Source: an uncultured Planctomycetaceae bacterium (GTDB taxonomy: Bacteria; Planctomycetota; Planctomycetia; Pirellulales; UBA1268). From it: DNA of 28,579 nucleotides. The stretch covers positions 1 through 28,579 of the forward strand of contig CALAZQ010000257.1 of the NCBI GenBank assembly GCA_937926325.1. The letters run 5' to 3'. The notes below the pieces were generated by a model, which did no database searches, was not told the DNA's origin, and saw nothing but the letters and a program-made list of their open reading frames with translations. Shown one piece after another: positions 15,943 through 23,043 of the stretch. Every line of letters begins with the position of its first letter. Within the stretch, counting starts at the first letter, position 1. The translations under genes were made by a program, and so were the position numbers.

Positions 15943-17376
15943 ATGCCGTCATCCTCACCCGCAGCCGCCGCCACGAAGACGCCCCTCGAGGGGATGCCCC
16001 GGCCGGTCCGGGTGCTGGTTGTCGATAACGACATCGTCCATGCCCGGACCATGGGCGAGGGGCTCGACCGGCTCGGCTATGAAGTAGCCGTGGCCGGCGG
16101 GGGTAACGAGGGGGCGAAGCGACTGGCCGCCGAGCCGTTCGATGTCGTTGTCACCGACCTGATGATGAACGACATCGGGGGGCTTGAGATTCTGAAGGCG
16201 GCCAAGGAGGCCGCGGCGGAAACTGAGGTGATCGTGGTCACCGGTCACGGCACCATTCCGTCGGCAGTCGAGGCGATGCAGCAGGGCGCCTTCACCTACC
16301 TGCAGAAGCCGCTTGACCTGTCCCATCTGCGGACGGCGGTTGAGAAGGCTTCTGCCGGGATCCGGCTGCGGCTGCAGAACCTTGAGCTGAATCGGCGGCT
16401 GGATGAGCGGTTTGGGTTTGAGGGGGTGATCGGCTCAAGCCCGCAGATGCTCGGGGTCATCGAGCGGCTCAAGCGGATTGCCCCGACCGATGCGACCGTT
16501 TTGATCCAAGGGGCGACCGGCACAGGCAAGGAACTGGTTGCCCAGGCGATTCACCAGAACAGTCCCCGTAAGAAAAAACCGTTCGTCGCCCTCAACTGTG
16601 CCGCCCTCAGTGAGAACATTCTCGAGAGCGAACTCTTCGGCCATGTCAGAGGTGCCTTCACCGATGCCTCCTCGGACCGGGTCGGCAAGTTTGAGTATGC
16701 CGACGGCGGCACGCTGTTCCTCGACGAGGTCGGCGACATGCCGATGGCGACCCAGATCAAACTCCTGCGGGTGCTGGAGTCGAGTGAGATCACCCGGGTC
16801 GGGTCGAACCAGCCGGTGCGGGTGAATGTCCGAATTCTGTCGGCGACCAATCGCGATCTCGAAGAGGCCATCGCCGCCGGCAGCTTTCGGAGTGATCTCT
16901 ACCATCGGCTCAAGGTGGTCACGATCCAGATTCCCAGCCTCCGGGAACGGGCTGCCGACATTCCGCTGCTGATTGAACATTTCGTCAAACAGTTCGCCAA
17001 GCGGCATCACAAGACGATCAAGGGGATGACCCGGGCAGCCCGCCTCAAGCTGGCCGGTTTTGCCTGGCCCGGCAACGTCCGGCAGCTGCGGAACGTCATC
17101 GAGAGCATGGTGGTGGTCGACTGCGACGAGACGCTCGACGCCGACGACCTGCCGCTGGAACTCGAGCCCGAGGTGGCCGCCACCGCAACGGCTGCCCCGC
17201 CGGCTGGCGGTGACGCCGGAATCGCCTCGTTGGTCGGCCGGCCACTCGAGGAGATCGAGCGGATCTTCATTGCCGAAACCCTCAAGCTGACCGGCGGCAA
17301 CCGGGAACAGACCGCCGAGATGCTGGGCATCGGCGAGCGGACGCTTTATCGGAAGATCAAGGAATATCAGTTGTAG
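15943..17376 (+). CDS. Sigma54-type response regulator (NtrC family) with GAFTDA loop
   Basis: This 477-residue transcription activator starts at an ATG preceded by AGGAG (15933-15937). The receiver domain (about 21-135) has the acidic pocket VVDND (Asp28, Asp30), phospho-acceptor Asp72 in VVTDLMM, Thr100 and Lys122. The AAA+ domain (about 160-395) has Walker A GATGTGKE (190-197), [13 protein letters not shown] with the sigma54-contact loop reading GAFTDA (237-242) instead of GAFTGA, and Walker B TLFLDE (257-262). A Fis-type helix-turn-helix ends the protein ([25 protein letters not shown]). Its partner is the adjacent kinase. The altered loop leaves open whether it still works with sigma54. 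The stop codon lies in the first copy of a 17-base direct repeat. Target genes are unknown, and I found no sigma54 promoter in the window. Confidence 0.94.
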   Translation: MPSSSPAAAATKTPLEGMPRPVRVLVVDNDIVHARTMGEGLDRLGYEVAVAGGGNEGAKRLAAEPFDVVVTDLMMNDIGGLEILKAAKEAAAETEVIVVTGHGTIPSAVEAMQQGAFTYLQKPLDLSHLRTAVEKASAGIRLRLQNLELNRRLDERFGFEGVIGSSPQMLGVIERLKRIAPTDATVLIQGATGTGKELVAQAIHQNSPRKKKPFVALNCAALSENILESELFGHVRGAFTDASSDRVGKFEYADGGTLFLDEVGDMPMATQIKLLRVLESSEITRVGSNQPVRVNVRILSATNRDLEEAIAAGSFRSDLYHRLKVVTIQIPSLRERAADIPLLIEHFVKQFAKRHHKTIKGMTRAARLKLAGFAWPGNVRQLRNVIESMVVVDCDETLDADDLPLELEPEVAATATAAPPAGGDAGIASLVGRPLEEIERIFIAETLKLTGGNREQTAEMLGIGERTLYRKIKEYQL

Positions 17377-17548
17377 CGTGGACAAGGCTGCTGGTTGTAG
17401 CGTGGACAAGCCCTCCATGGCCTTGTCCACTTGACGTGACTGCGGGAAAGCCAGAGGTTTCCAGCAGTCACGGCATCGCCTCCTGCGATGCTGGTTTGAC
17501 CGTGGACAAGCCTTCCATGGCCTTGTCCACTTGACGTGACTGCGGGAA
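17370..17548. repeat. Intergenic hairpin repeat array (REP/BIME-like) before mutL
   Basis: A 17-mer, GTTGTAGCGTGGACAAG, occurs at 17370-17386 (covering the response-regulator stop codon) and 17394-17410. A 48-base unit occurs at 17401-17448 and 17501-17548, exactly 100 bases apart with one mismatch. Each unit has the hairpin GTGGACAAG/CTTGTCCAC (17402-17430 and 17502-17530) with CCATGG in its loop region. Between the units lie a long hairpin, CGTGACTGC-g-GGAAA with TTTCC-a-GCAGTCACG (17435-17472), and a perfect GCATCGC-CTCCT-GCGATGC (17473-17491). Thus the whole gap is inverted repeats. The layout suggests a palindromic, possibly transposase-mobilised, genomic repeat family, but copies elsewhere cannot be seen from here. 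Confidence 0.85.
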
Positions 17549-17565
17549 GGGATGGGCAAATCGGC

Positions 17566-19401
17566 GTGGGAAGGATTCAGACACTACCGACTTCTGTCAT
17601 CAACCGGATTGCCGCCGGCGAGGTGGTTGAACGGCCGGCGAGTGTCGTGAAAGAGCTGTTGGAGAATGCCCTCGATGCTGATCCTGGCCAGATCGACGTC
17701 ACGATTGAACAGGGCGGAATTGCCCTCGTGCGGGTTGTCGATGACGGCTGCGGAATCGAGCCCGATGACCTGCCCCTGGCGGTCCAGCCGCACGCCACGA
17801 GCAAGCTTCGGGTGGCCGAAGACCTCGATCAGATTGCCACGCTCGGGTTCCGTGGTGAAGCCCTCGCCTCAATCGCCGAAGTCTCACGGCTGGTGATTCG
17901 CAGTCGGACAGCGACGGGAAGTGGAATTCGGCTGGAGGTGGACGGTGGTGTCAGCAGCGGGGTCGCCCCGGAGGGGTGCGGCCGCGGCACCAGCGTCGAG
18001 GTCCACCAGCTGTTCAGCAGGATTCCGGCTCGCCGGGCCTTCCTTCGGACACCGGCCACCGAATGGTCGCATGCGTCCGAGGCCTTCGTGCGGACGGCAC
18101 TAACGCATCCCGGTATCGGCTTTTCGCTGACCCACAACCGCCGCGCGGTGCACCGGCTGATTGCCACCGATAGCTGGCGGCAACGGATCGCCGACCTATT
18201 CGGCCGGCAGCTTGCCGACCGGCTTCTGGAGGCGACCGAGACCGACGGGGATGTGACAGTGACCGCCCTCGTCGGCCGGCCGGAGGACGACCTGCCCAGC
18301 GGGCGGCTGCAGCACTTCTTCGTCGGTTGCCGACCGTTTCGGGATCGATCGATCCTGCATGCGGTGCAGGAGGGCTATCGTGGCCGGTTGCTGGCCGGCC
18401 GTCAGCCGATCGTCTTTCTGCGGCTCGACGTGCCACCCCTCGGCGTCGATGTCAATGTGCACCCCGCCAAAATGGAGGTGCGGTTCCGGGATCCCGGTCG
18501 GCTGCACCGGCTGGTGCTCGCGGTCATTCGCCGGGCTCTGCTGGGACTCGATGCGCCGACCGCCCTGAAACCCCCCGGGGCTCTGGCGGGCGAATCTGTT
18601 CCCTCCGAGGAGCCTGCTGCCACCGGCTTGGCAGCGGCTGAGGCGATCTGGCAGCGGCAACTGGCTGCCGATCGCGGACCGCCAGCGGCCGCTGGCGATG
18701 GTGCCCCGGAGCCCACGAATACCACAGCATCGGCAGTGGTTCCCACCCCGGCCTGGGAGCGGGATGAGGCCAGCCGACAGGGGCAGCTGCCGCTGACCGA
18801 CGAACAGGGTGAAGCCACGGCGGGACCGGCCGAACGAGCCTTCCAGCTTCACGACCGGTACCTTGTCGTCGAGACTGCCGCGGGCATCGAGGTGATCGAC
18901 CAACATGCCCTCCATGAACGGGTGCTGTACGAGCAGCTGCGGGACCGACTGGCCAGCGGCTCACTTGAGGTGCAGCCGCTCCTGATTCCTGAACGAGTCG
19001 ACTTGTCGCCCGCGGCCTATGAACTCGTCGAGCGACATGCCGGGGTTCTGGCTGAGGCCGGGGTGCGGGTCGAGGCCTTCGGCGGCAGCACGGTGGTGGT
19101 CCAGTCAAAGCCGGCGTTGGTTGGCCGCACCCCGGCGGCGGCAATCATTGCAGAGCTGGTCGACCGGCTGGTGACGCTCGAGGCGGCCGGCGGAGACCAC
19201 CAGGCGGTGGTCGAGGAGGTGCTTCACAGTCTCTCGTGCCGGGCCGCCGTCAAGGCGGGCGACCCCCTGGCGCAGCCGGAAGTCGATAGACTCGTGGCAG
19301 ACCGGCACCGTTACCCGGGAGCCCGGCACTGCCCCCACGGACGGCCGACCTCCCTGCTGCTCTCACGGCGGGAACTCGACCGGCAGTTCCGCCGCACCTG
19401 A
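17566..19401 (+). CDS. mutL: DNA mismatch repair endonuclease MutL
   Basis: This 611-residue MutL couples mismatch recognition by MutS to strand incision. The N-terminal GHKL ATPase has INRIAAGEVVERPASVVKELLENALDA (Asn and Glu of the Bergerat fold), VDDGCGI and TLGFRGEALASIAEVS. The linker at about 335-425 is Ala/Pro-rich. The C-terminal domain has the nuclease motif DQHA-LH-E-RVLY-E (445-456), plus SCRAAVKAGD and HCPHGRP near the end. This matches the endonuclease-active class used where MutH is absent. The preferred start is the GTG at 17566, giving MGRIQTLPTSVINRIAAGE and matching homologue N-termini. The GTG at 17536 is also in frame but lies inside a repeat unit and has no ribosome site. 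GGAAGG at 17545-17550 is the likely, rather distant, ribosome site and is itself partly repeat-derived. Confidence 0.95.
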   Translation: MGRIQTLPTSVINRIAAGEVVERPASVVKELLENALDADPGQIDVTIEQGGIALVRVVDDGCGIEPDDLPLAVQPHATSKLRVAEDLDQIATLGFRGEALASIAEVSRLVIRSRTATGSGIRLEVDGGVSSGVAPEGCGRGTSVEVHQLFSRIPARRAFLRTPATEWSHASEAFVRTALTHPGIGFSLTHNRRAVHRLIATDSWRQRIADLFGRQLADRLLEATETDGDVTVTALVGRPEDDLPSGRLQHFFVGCRPFRDRSILHAVQEGYRGRLLAGRQPIVFLRLDVPPLGVDVNVHPAKMEVRFRDPGRLHRLVLAVIRRALLGLDAPTALKPPGALAGESVPSEEPAATGLAAAEAIWQRQLAADRGPPAAAGDGAPEPTNTTASAVVPTPAWERDEASRQGQLPLTDEQGEATAGPAERAFQLHDRYLVVETAAGIEVIDQHALHERVLYEQLRDRLASGSLEVQPLLIPERVDLSPAAYELVERHAGVLAEAGVRVEAFGGSTVVVQSKPALVGRTPAAAIIAELVDRLVTLEAAGGDHQAVVEEVLHSLSCRAAVKAGDPLAQPEVDRLVADRHRYPGARHCPHGRPTSLLLSRRELDRQFRRT

Positions 19402-19437
19402 CGCCGCCCGTCACGGACCGATTATGGAACCCTTTCG

Positions 19438-20937
19438 ATGATTTGTGTCAGCATTGCCCGTGGCCGCCACCGATTTCTGCTGGCCGAGCTTCGTCATCTC
19501 GGTGCCCAGGGGGTCGGACTGGTCGAGTTACGGCTCGACTGCATCCAGAGCAACATTCAGCTCAAGCGGCTGCTGGCCGACCGGCCCTGTCCGGTGATTG
19601 CCACCTGCCGCCGCCGGTCGGACGGCGGGCACTGGGATCATTCCGAGGAAGAGCGGCTGACGATGCTGCGGACAGCAATCGCCGAGGGGGTGGACTATGT
19701 CGATCTCGAGGACGACATTGCCGCCACGGTTCCCCGCTTTGGGGCCACCCGGCGAATCATCAGTCACCACGACTTTCGGCGAACCCCCGACGATCTGGCC
19801 GGCCTGCACCGGTCGCTTGCCGCCCTCGATGCCGATGTCGTCAAGATTGCGACTCTGGCCACCCATCCCAACGACAACCTGCGGATGCTTGAACTGGTGC
19901 AGTCGAGCACCGTTCCAACCGTAGGCCTTTGCATGGGCGAGATCGGCACGCCGAGCCGGATCCTCGCCGGTCGGTTCGGGGCGGCCTTCACCTTTGCCCC
20001 GCTCAATCCTGAGAAGATTCTTGCCCCTGGCCAGATCGCCTGGGGAGAATTGAAGGATAGCTACCGCTATGAAGCCATCACGCCGGCGACAAAAATCTTC
20101 GGTGTGATCGCCGATCCGGTCGGCCACAGCCTGAGTCCGGCGATTCACAATGCCGCCTGCGCGGCAGCTGGAATCGATGCGGTCTACCTGCCTTTTCTGG
20201 TGCCAGCCGGGCATCTCCGGGATTTTCTCGCCGCCGCCGGCCGTTGGCCGCTGGCTGGCCTGAGTGTGACGATTCCCCATAAAGAGGCGGTACTCGGCCT
20301 GGTCTCTCACCGTGACACTCTGGTCGATGAAATTGGAGCCGCCAACACGCTCCGCTTCAAAGCAGGCGGAGGCGTCGAGTCGTTCAACACCGATGCGACC
20401 GCCGCCATTGAAGCCCTCCGGGATACGCTGGAGGAACAGGAAGGGAGCTTTGGGGGGCGGCTTGGGCTCAAAACGGCGCTGATTCTTGGGGCCGGAGGAG
20501 CGGCGCGGGCAATCGCCTGTGGTCTGCGGCGACAGGGGGTGGAGGTGACACTGGCGTCTCGCACGGCCGAACGGGCCCAGAAGCTGGCCAGTGCCGTCGG
20601 TGGCAAGGCGGTCGACTGGCCGGCCCGGCATCGCCTGCCCTACGACTGTATCATCAACGCCACGCCCGTGGGCATGCACCCGCATGTCAATGAAAGTCCG
20701 TTCGATGCCTCACAGCTGCGGCCGTACATGGTCGTCTTCGACACCGTGTACAACCCTGAGAACACGCTCCTGGTGAAAGAAGCGCGGGCGGCCGGCTGCC
20801 GCGTCATCACCGGTGTCGAGATGTTTGTCAGGCAGGCGGCTGAGCAGTTCAAGCTCTGGCATGGCCAGGAGCCCCCTGAGGGGGTCATGCGGGCAGCCCT
20901 CAAGCAGGCCACCTCCTCGGTCAGGATGGTCGAGTGA
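19438..20937 (+). CDS. aroDE: Bifunctional 3-dehydroquinate dehydratase / shikimate dehydrogenase
   Basis: This 499-residue fusion carries out two consecutive shikimate-pathway steps, dehydroquinate to dehydroshikimate to shikimate (NADPH). Residues 1-210 are a type I dehydratase, with catalytic His111 in IISHHDF, Schiff-base Lys136 in VVKIATLA, and LVELRLDC near the start. Residues 219-499 are shikimate dehydrogenase, with FGVIADPVGHSLSPAIHN (221-238), the catalytic lysine at 282 in VTIPHKEA, ANTL, the nucleotide-binding GAGGAARAIA (351-360) and NATPVGM. The AroD-AroE fusion is known from plants, chlamydiae and planctomycetes. The ATG at 19438 lies 36 bases after mutL without a clear ribosome site. 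The gene ends in a 4-base GTGA overlap with aroK, implying translational coupling. Confidence 0.96.
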   Translation: MICVSIARGRHRFLLAELRHLGAQGVGLVELRLDCIQSNIQLKRLLADRPCPVIATCRRRSDGGHWDHSEEERLTMLRTAIAEGVDYVDLEDDIAATVPRFGATRRIISHHDFRRTPDDLAGLHRSLAALDADVVKIATLATHPNDNLRMLELVQSSTVPTVGLCMGEIGTPSRILAGRFGAAFTFAPLNPEKILAPGQIAWGELKDSYRYEAITPATKIFGVIADPVGHSLSPAIHNAACAAAGIDAVYLPFLVPAGHLRDFLAAAGRWPLAGLSVTIPHKEAVLGLVSHRDTLVDEIGAANTLRFKAGGGVESFNTDATAAIEALRDTLEEQEGSFGGRLGLKTALILGAGGAARAIACGLRRQGVEVTLASRTAERAQKLASAVGGKAVDWPARHRLPYDCIINATPVGMHPHVNESPFDASQLRPYMVVFDTVYNPENTLLVKEARAAGCRVITGVEMFVRQAAEQFKLWHGQEPPEGVMRAALKQATSSVRMVE

Positions 20938-21527
20938 ACACGCACGCCGTCGCGACTGCCGAGAGCGGCCAGGCCCTCCCGATCCTGGTCGGTTATCGCG
21001 CCACCGGGAAATCGACCCTGGCAGCCGATCTCGCCCGGCAGCTCGACTGCCGGTGGCTTGACGCCGACGATGCCTTTGAAGCCGCTTTTCGCTCAAGCAT
21101 TGCCCGCTTCATTACTGACCGCGGCGAGCCTGCCTTCCGGGATGCCGAAACCGCCCTGCTTGGCGACCTGCTCGAGCAGCCCGATGCGGTGCTCTCGACG
21201 GGCGGCGGTGTTGTCCTCCGGCCGGAGAACCGTCGGCTGCTGAAACGGTCTGGCCGCCCGGTCGTTTGGCTGACCGCGCCGGCCGCAGCGATTCGCCGTC
21301 GGCTGGCTGCCGATCCGAGCACCAGCGGCCGCCGGCCGGCACTTGCCGGTGGTGACGTACTCGGTGAAGTTGAGCAGGCCCTTGCCCACCGCGAGCGGTT
21401 CTACCGTGAGGTGGCGAATGGCATCTTTGACACTGCGGCGGTGCAACGGGATGCCCTGGTGACGGCGGTCTGCCGCTGGCTTGCCGAATGGCGGCCGCTA
21501 TCAGCCGGCGGGGAGGCAGAGCAATGA
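20934..21527 (+). CDS. aroK: Shikimate kinase
   Basis: This 197-residue P-loop kinase phosphorylates shikimate at the 3-hydroxyl using ATP. Walker A is GYRATGKST (20-28), where most homologues have GxxGxGKS/T. LDADDAFE (44-51) supplies the shikimate and metal contacts, ITDRGEPAFRDAE matches the conserved block after it, and STGGGVVLRPENR is the substrate-binding glycine motif. The lid and adenine-binding region RRPALAGGD is typical. The start is a GTG whose last bases form the aroDE stop, and the end overlaps the next gene by ATGA. Both overlaps indicate a coupled aroDE-aroK-peptidase operon. The N-terminus is about 14 residues longer than usual, with no alternative start that fits better. 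Confidence 0.95.
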   Translation: MNTHAVATAESGQALPILVGYRATGKSTLAADLARQLDCRWLDADDAFEAAFRSSIARFITDRGEPAFRDAETALLGDLLEQPDAVLSTGGGVVLRPENRRLLKRSGRPVVWLTAPAAAIRRRLAADPSTSGRRPALAGGDVLGEVEQALAHRERFYREVANGIFDTAAVQRDALVTAVCRWLAEWRPLSAGGEAEQ

Positions 21528-22663
21528 GTGGTGGCGCCGGCCCGATCGGTTTTGCGGTCGCCGCGGCTGCAGGCGGTGTCAGTGGGTTTCTGCTGAAGCG
21601 ATTCGTCGGCTGGATGCTCGCAGAGCTCGATGCTGCAGTGGCTGCCGAGGAGGGCCAGCCTGTGCCTGTCGCTCAGCCGACCGGGCGGCTCTCGAACTGG
21701 CCGGTTGCGGTAGCCGTCCCGTTGGCCATCGGCCTCTGGTGGTGGGAGGTGACCAGTGCCGGCCTGTTGCCGGCCGCCCCGTCGGTCGAGGCGATGCAGC
21801 GGGTGGCCGGCCATCTGGTCTTTTTCTGGTTGCTCGCTGCGGCGGCCTGGGTCGATATTCGGCACCGGGTGATTCCCGACATCATTACCACTCCGGGGGT
21901 GGTCGCCGGACTCGTGGGCACCTGGCTGCTGCCATCCCTCCTGCTGCCAGTCCTGACGCTGATGCCACGAAGCTTCGCCGCCGCTGAAGCCTCAGCCGAC
22001 CTGCTCACTGCCTGGGGCGGTCTGCGGGCGGGTGGTCCGCCGCTGTCTCCACTGGGGCCGGTGGTCGCCGTCGTGCTCTTCACGCTCTGGTGGGCAGTCT
22101 GCACGGCACCGTTTTTTCTCGCCGCAGAGCGGTCTGCTGCCGGCGGCATGGCGTGGCTGGGGAACTGGTTGCGGGAGCCACGCTCACTGCTGCTCGTGAC
22201 CGGATTGCCGCTGCTGCTGCTGGCGGCCCGGGGCGGCGGGCTGCGGTTTGTGGCGGTCGAGAGCAGCCTGATCGGACTCGCGGTTTCAGCCGGGCTGGTC
22301 TGGCTGACCCGATCGGGGGCGTCACTTGCGCTTGGGAAAGAGGCGATGGGAATGGGGGACGTCACCCTGATGGCGATGGTGGGAGCCTGGCTCGGCTGGC
22401 AGCCGGCGGTGCTGACGTTTTTTCTGGCAACCTTCATCGGGCTCGGCCATGGCCTCTTTCAACTGCTGCGACACCGGGAGAATGAACTCCCCTACGGCCC
22501 CAGCCTCTGTCTGGCCGCCGTCATCGTCACGATCGCCTGGCGGCCGATCTGGCAGTTGACGGGGCCCTTCTTCGCCGATCCGCTCCAACTCGGGCTGGTG
22601 CTGGGGCTGGTCGTCGTGCTGACGGCGGTGACCCTGTTCATCTGGCAGCGGCTCCGCGGCTGA
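21524..22663 (+). CDS. Prepilin peptidase (A24 family), enlarged and lacking the zinc domain
   Basis: This 379-residue polytopic membrane protein should be an aspartic peptidase that processes type IV pilin-like or type II secretion pseudopilin precursors at the inner membrane. The two family motifs are present: WVDIRHRVIPD (catalytic Asp111) and the GxGD motif GMGDVTLMAMVGAWLGW (Asp279). ELPYGPSLCLAAV matches the conserved stretch in the next helices. Only two Cys are present, so the N-terminal methyltransferase/zinc domain of PilD-type enzymes is absent. The aspartates are 168 residues apart instead of about 65, with an inserted region (about 140-245) that adds hydrophobic segments. About ten membrane helices are predicted by eye. 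GGGAGG at 21511-21516 and the ATGA overlap with aroK support the start. Confidence 0.85.
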   Translation: MSGGAGPIGFAVAAAAGGVSGFLLKRFVGWMLAELDAAVAAEEGQPVPVAQPTGRLSNWPVAVAVPLAIGLWWWEVTSAGLLPAAPSVEAMQRVAGHLVFFWLLAAAAWVDIRHRVIPDIITTPGVVAGLVGTWLLPSLLLPVLTLMPRSFAAAEASADLLTAWGGLRAGGPPLSPLGPVVAVVLFTLWWAVCTAPFFLAAERSAAGGMAWLGNWLREPRSLLLVTGLPLLLLAARGGGLRFVAVESSLIGLAVSAGLVWLTRSGASLALGKEAMGMGDVTLMAMVGAWLGWQPAVLTFFLATFIGLGHGLFQLLRHRENELPYGPSLCLAAVIVTIAWRPIWQLTGPFFADPLQLGLVLGLVVVLTAVTLFIWQRLRG

Positions 22664-22781
22664 CAACGCCGTGACGTCAGCGGGAATGCCCGGCTGCGGA
22701 TCGGTGCCCGAGCTACGCCGGCTCTCAGGGCACGGGCACCCCTCCCGGAATATCGAGTCGGATTTAGATCCAGAACGGGTA
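22664..22781 (+). other. Inverted-repeat region with alternative pairings after the prepilin peptidase
   Basis: No gene is visible here. A bulged hairpin CAGCGGG-AATG-CCC(G)GCTG spans 22678-22696. GTGCCC (22704-22709) can pair with GGGCAC (22728-22733), enclosing GAGC/GCTC (22710-22724). Alternatively GGTGCCC (22703-22709) can pair with GGGCACC (22734-22740). The two pairings exclude each other. TTAGAT or TAGATC at 22764-22770 could be a -10 box for the RNA that follows, but no -35 is evident. Confidence 0.4.
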
Positions 22782-22935
22782 GGCTCGGGGGTCGGCGAAC
22801 GCTCGAGGAGCGTTGGGCGTATCTTCGCCCCGCGACGAGACTTTTGCCGCCCCCGAGCCGGTGGTACACGCAGGCCGAGCGCGGTCTAACCCGCATAAGT
22901 CGTGCCGAACAGGATTACTTTCCTGTTCATTTTGA
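22782..22935 (+). ncRNA. Predicted three-way-junction RNA with downstream terminator, unidentified
   Basis: A closing stem pairs GGCTCGGGGG (22782-22791) with CCCCCGAGCC (22850-22859). It continues after one bulged T as CGGC (22793-22796) with GCCG (22846-22849), making 14 bp. Inside are AACGCTC-GAG-GAGCGTT (22798-22814) and, with no base between, GGGCG-TATCTT-CGCCC (22815-22830), then a single-stranded joiner CGCGACGAGACTTTT. Downstream are GCGG/CCGC (22880-22893) within CACG/CGTG, and a perfect 8-bp hairpin GAACAGGA/TCCTGTTC (22907-22928) followed by ATTTT. The layout suits a small RNA of about 150 bases or a cis-regulatory leader of the OmpA-family gene. I do not recognise the family. Orientation is inferred from the flanking genes and the terminator. 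Confidence 0.5.
22907..22933 (+). terminator. Terminator-like hairpin after the structured RNA
   Basis: GAACAGGA (22907-22914) and TCCTGTTC (22921-22928) form a perfect 8-bp stem with a TTACTT loop, followed by ATTTTG. The T-run is short, so termination may be partial. On the minus strand the flanking bases do not give a T-run, which supports plus-strand use. Confidence 0.5.
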
Positions 22936-22970
22936 GCAGAGTCGCCTGACGAGAGGCCGCCTCACCGGTC

Positions 22971-22999
22971 TTGCCCGGTTTCAACGCCCCCCCTATCCT
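22971..22999 (+). promoter_or_regulatory. Candidate promoter of the OmpA-family lipoprotein gene
   Basis: TTGCCC (22971-22976) and TATCCT (22994-22999) are separated by exactly 17 bases, four of six matches each to the sigma70 consensus. The start point would fall near 23006, giving a leader of about 38 bases with no Shine-Dalgarno sequence. Its position after the terminator-like hairpin suggests that the upstream RNA is a separate transcript. Confidence 0.45.
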
Positions 23000-23043
23000 C
23001 CTCGGGTCGTTCTGCACCGTTCCCAAGCCTCCTGCCAACTCGC

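Noticed and set aside
17370..17548. CRISPR array
   Set aside because: Only two full units occur, with a structured and self-complementary 52-base interval, no third repeat and no cas genes.
17536..17565. Upstream GTG start for mutL at 17536
   Set aside because: It adds ten repeat-encoded residues not seen in MutL proteins and lacks a ribosome site; the GTG at 17566 fits the family better.
22865..22905. A stretch with a UA bulge, a CACG/CGTG stem and GCGG-TCTAAC-CCGC, vaguely like a twister ribozyme
   Set aside because: The conserved loop sequences and the G-rich 3' strand needed for the twister pseudoknots are missing; similarity is limited to one stem and the order of parts.
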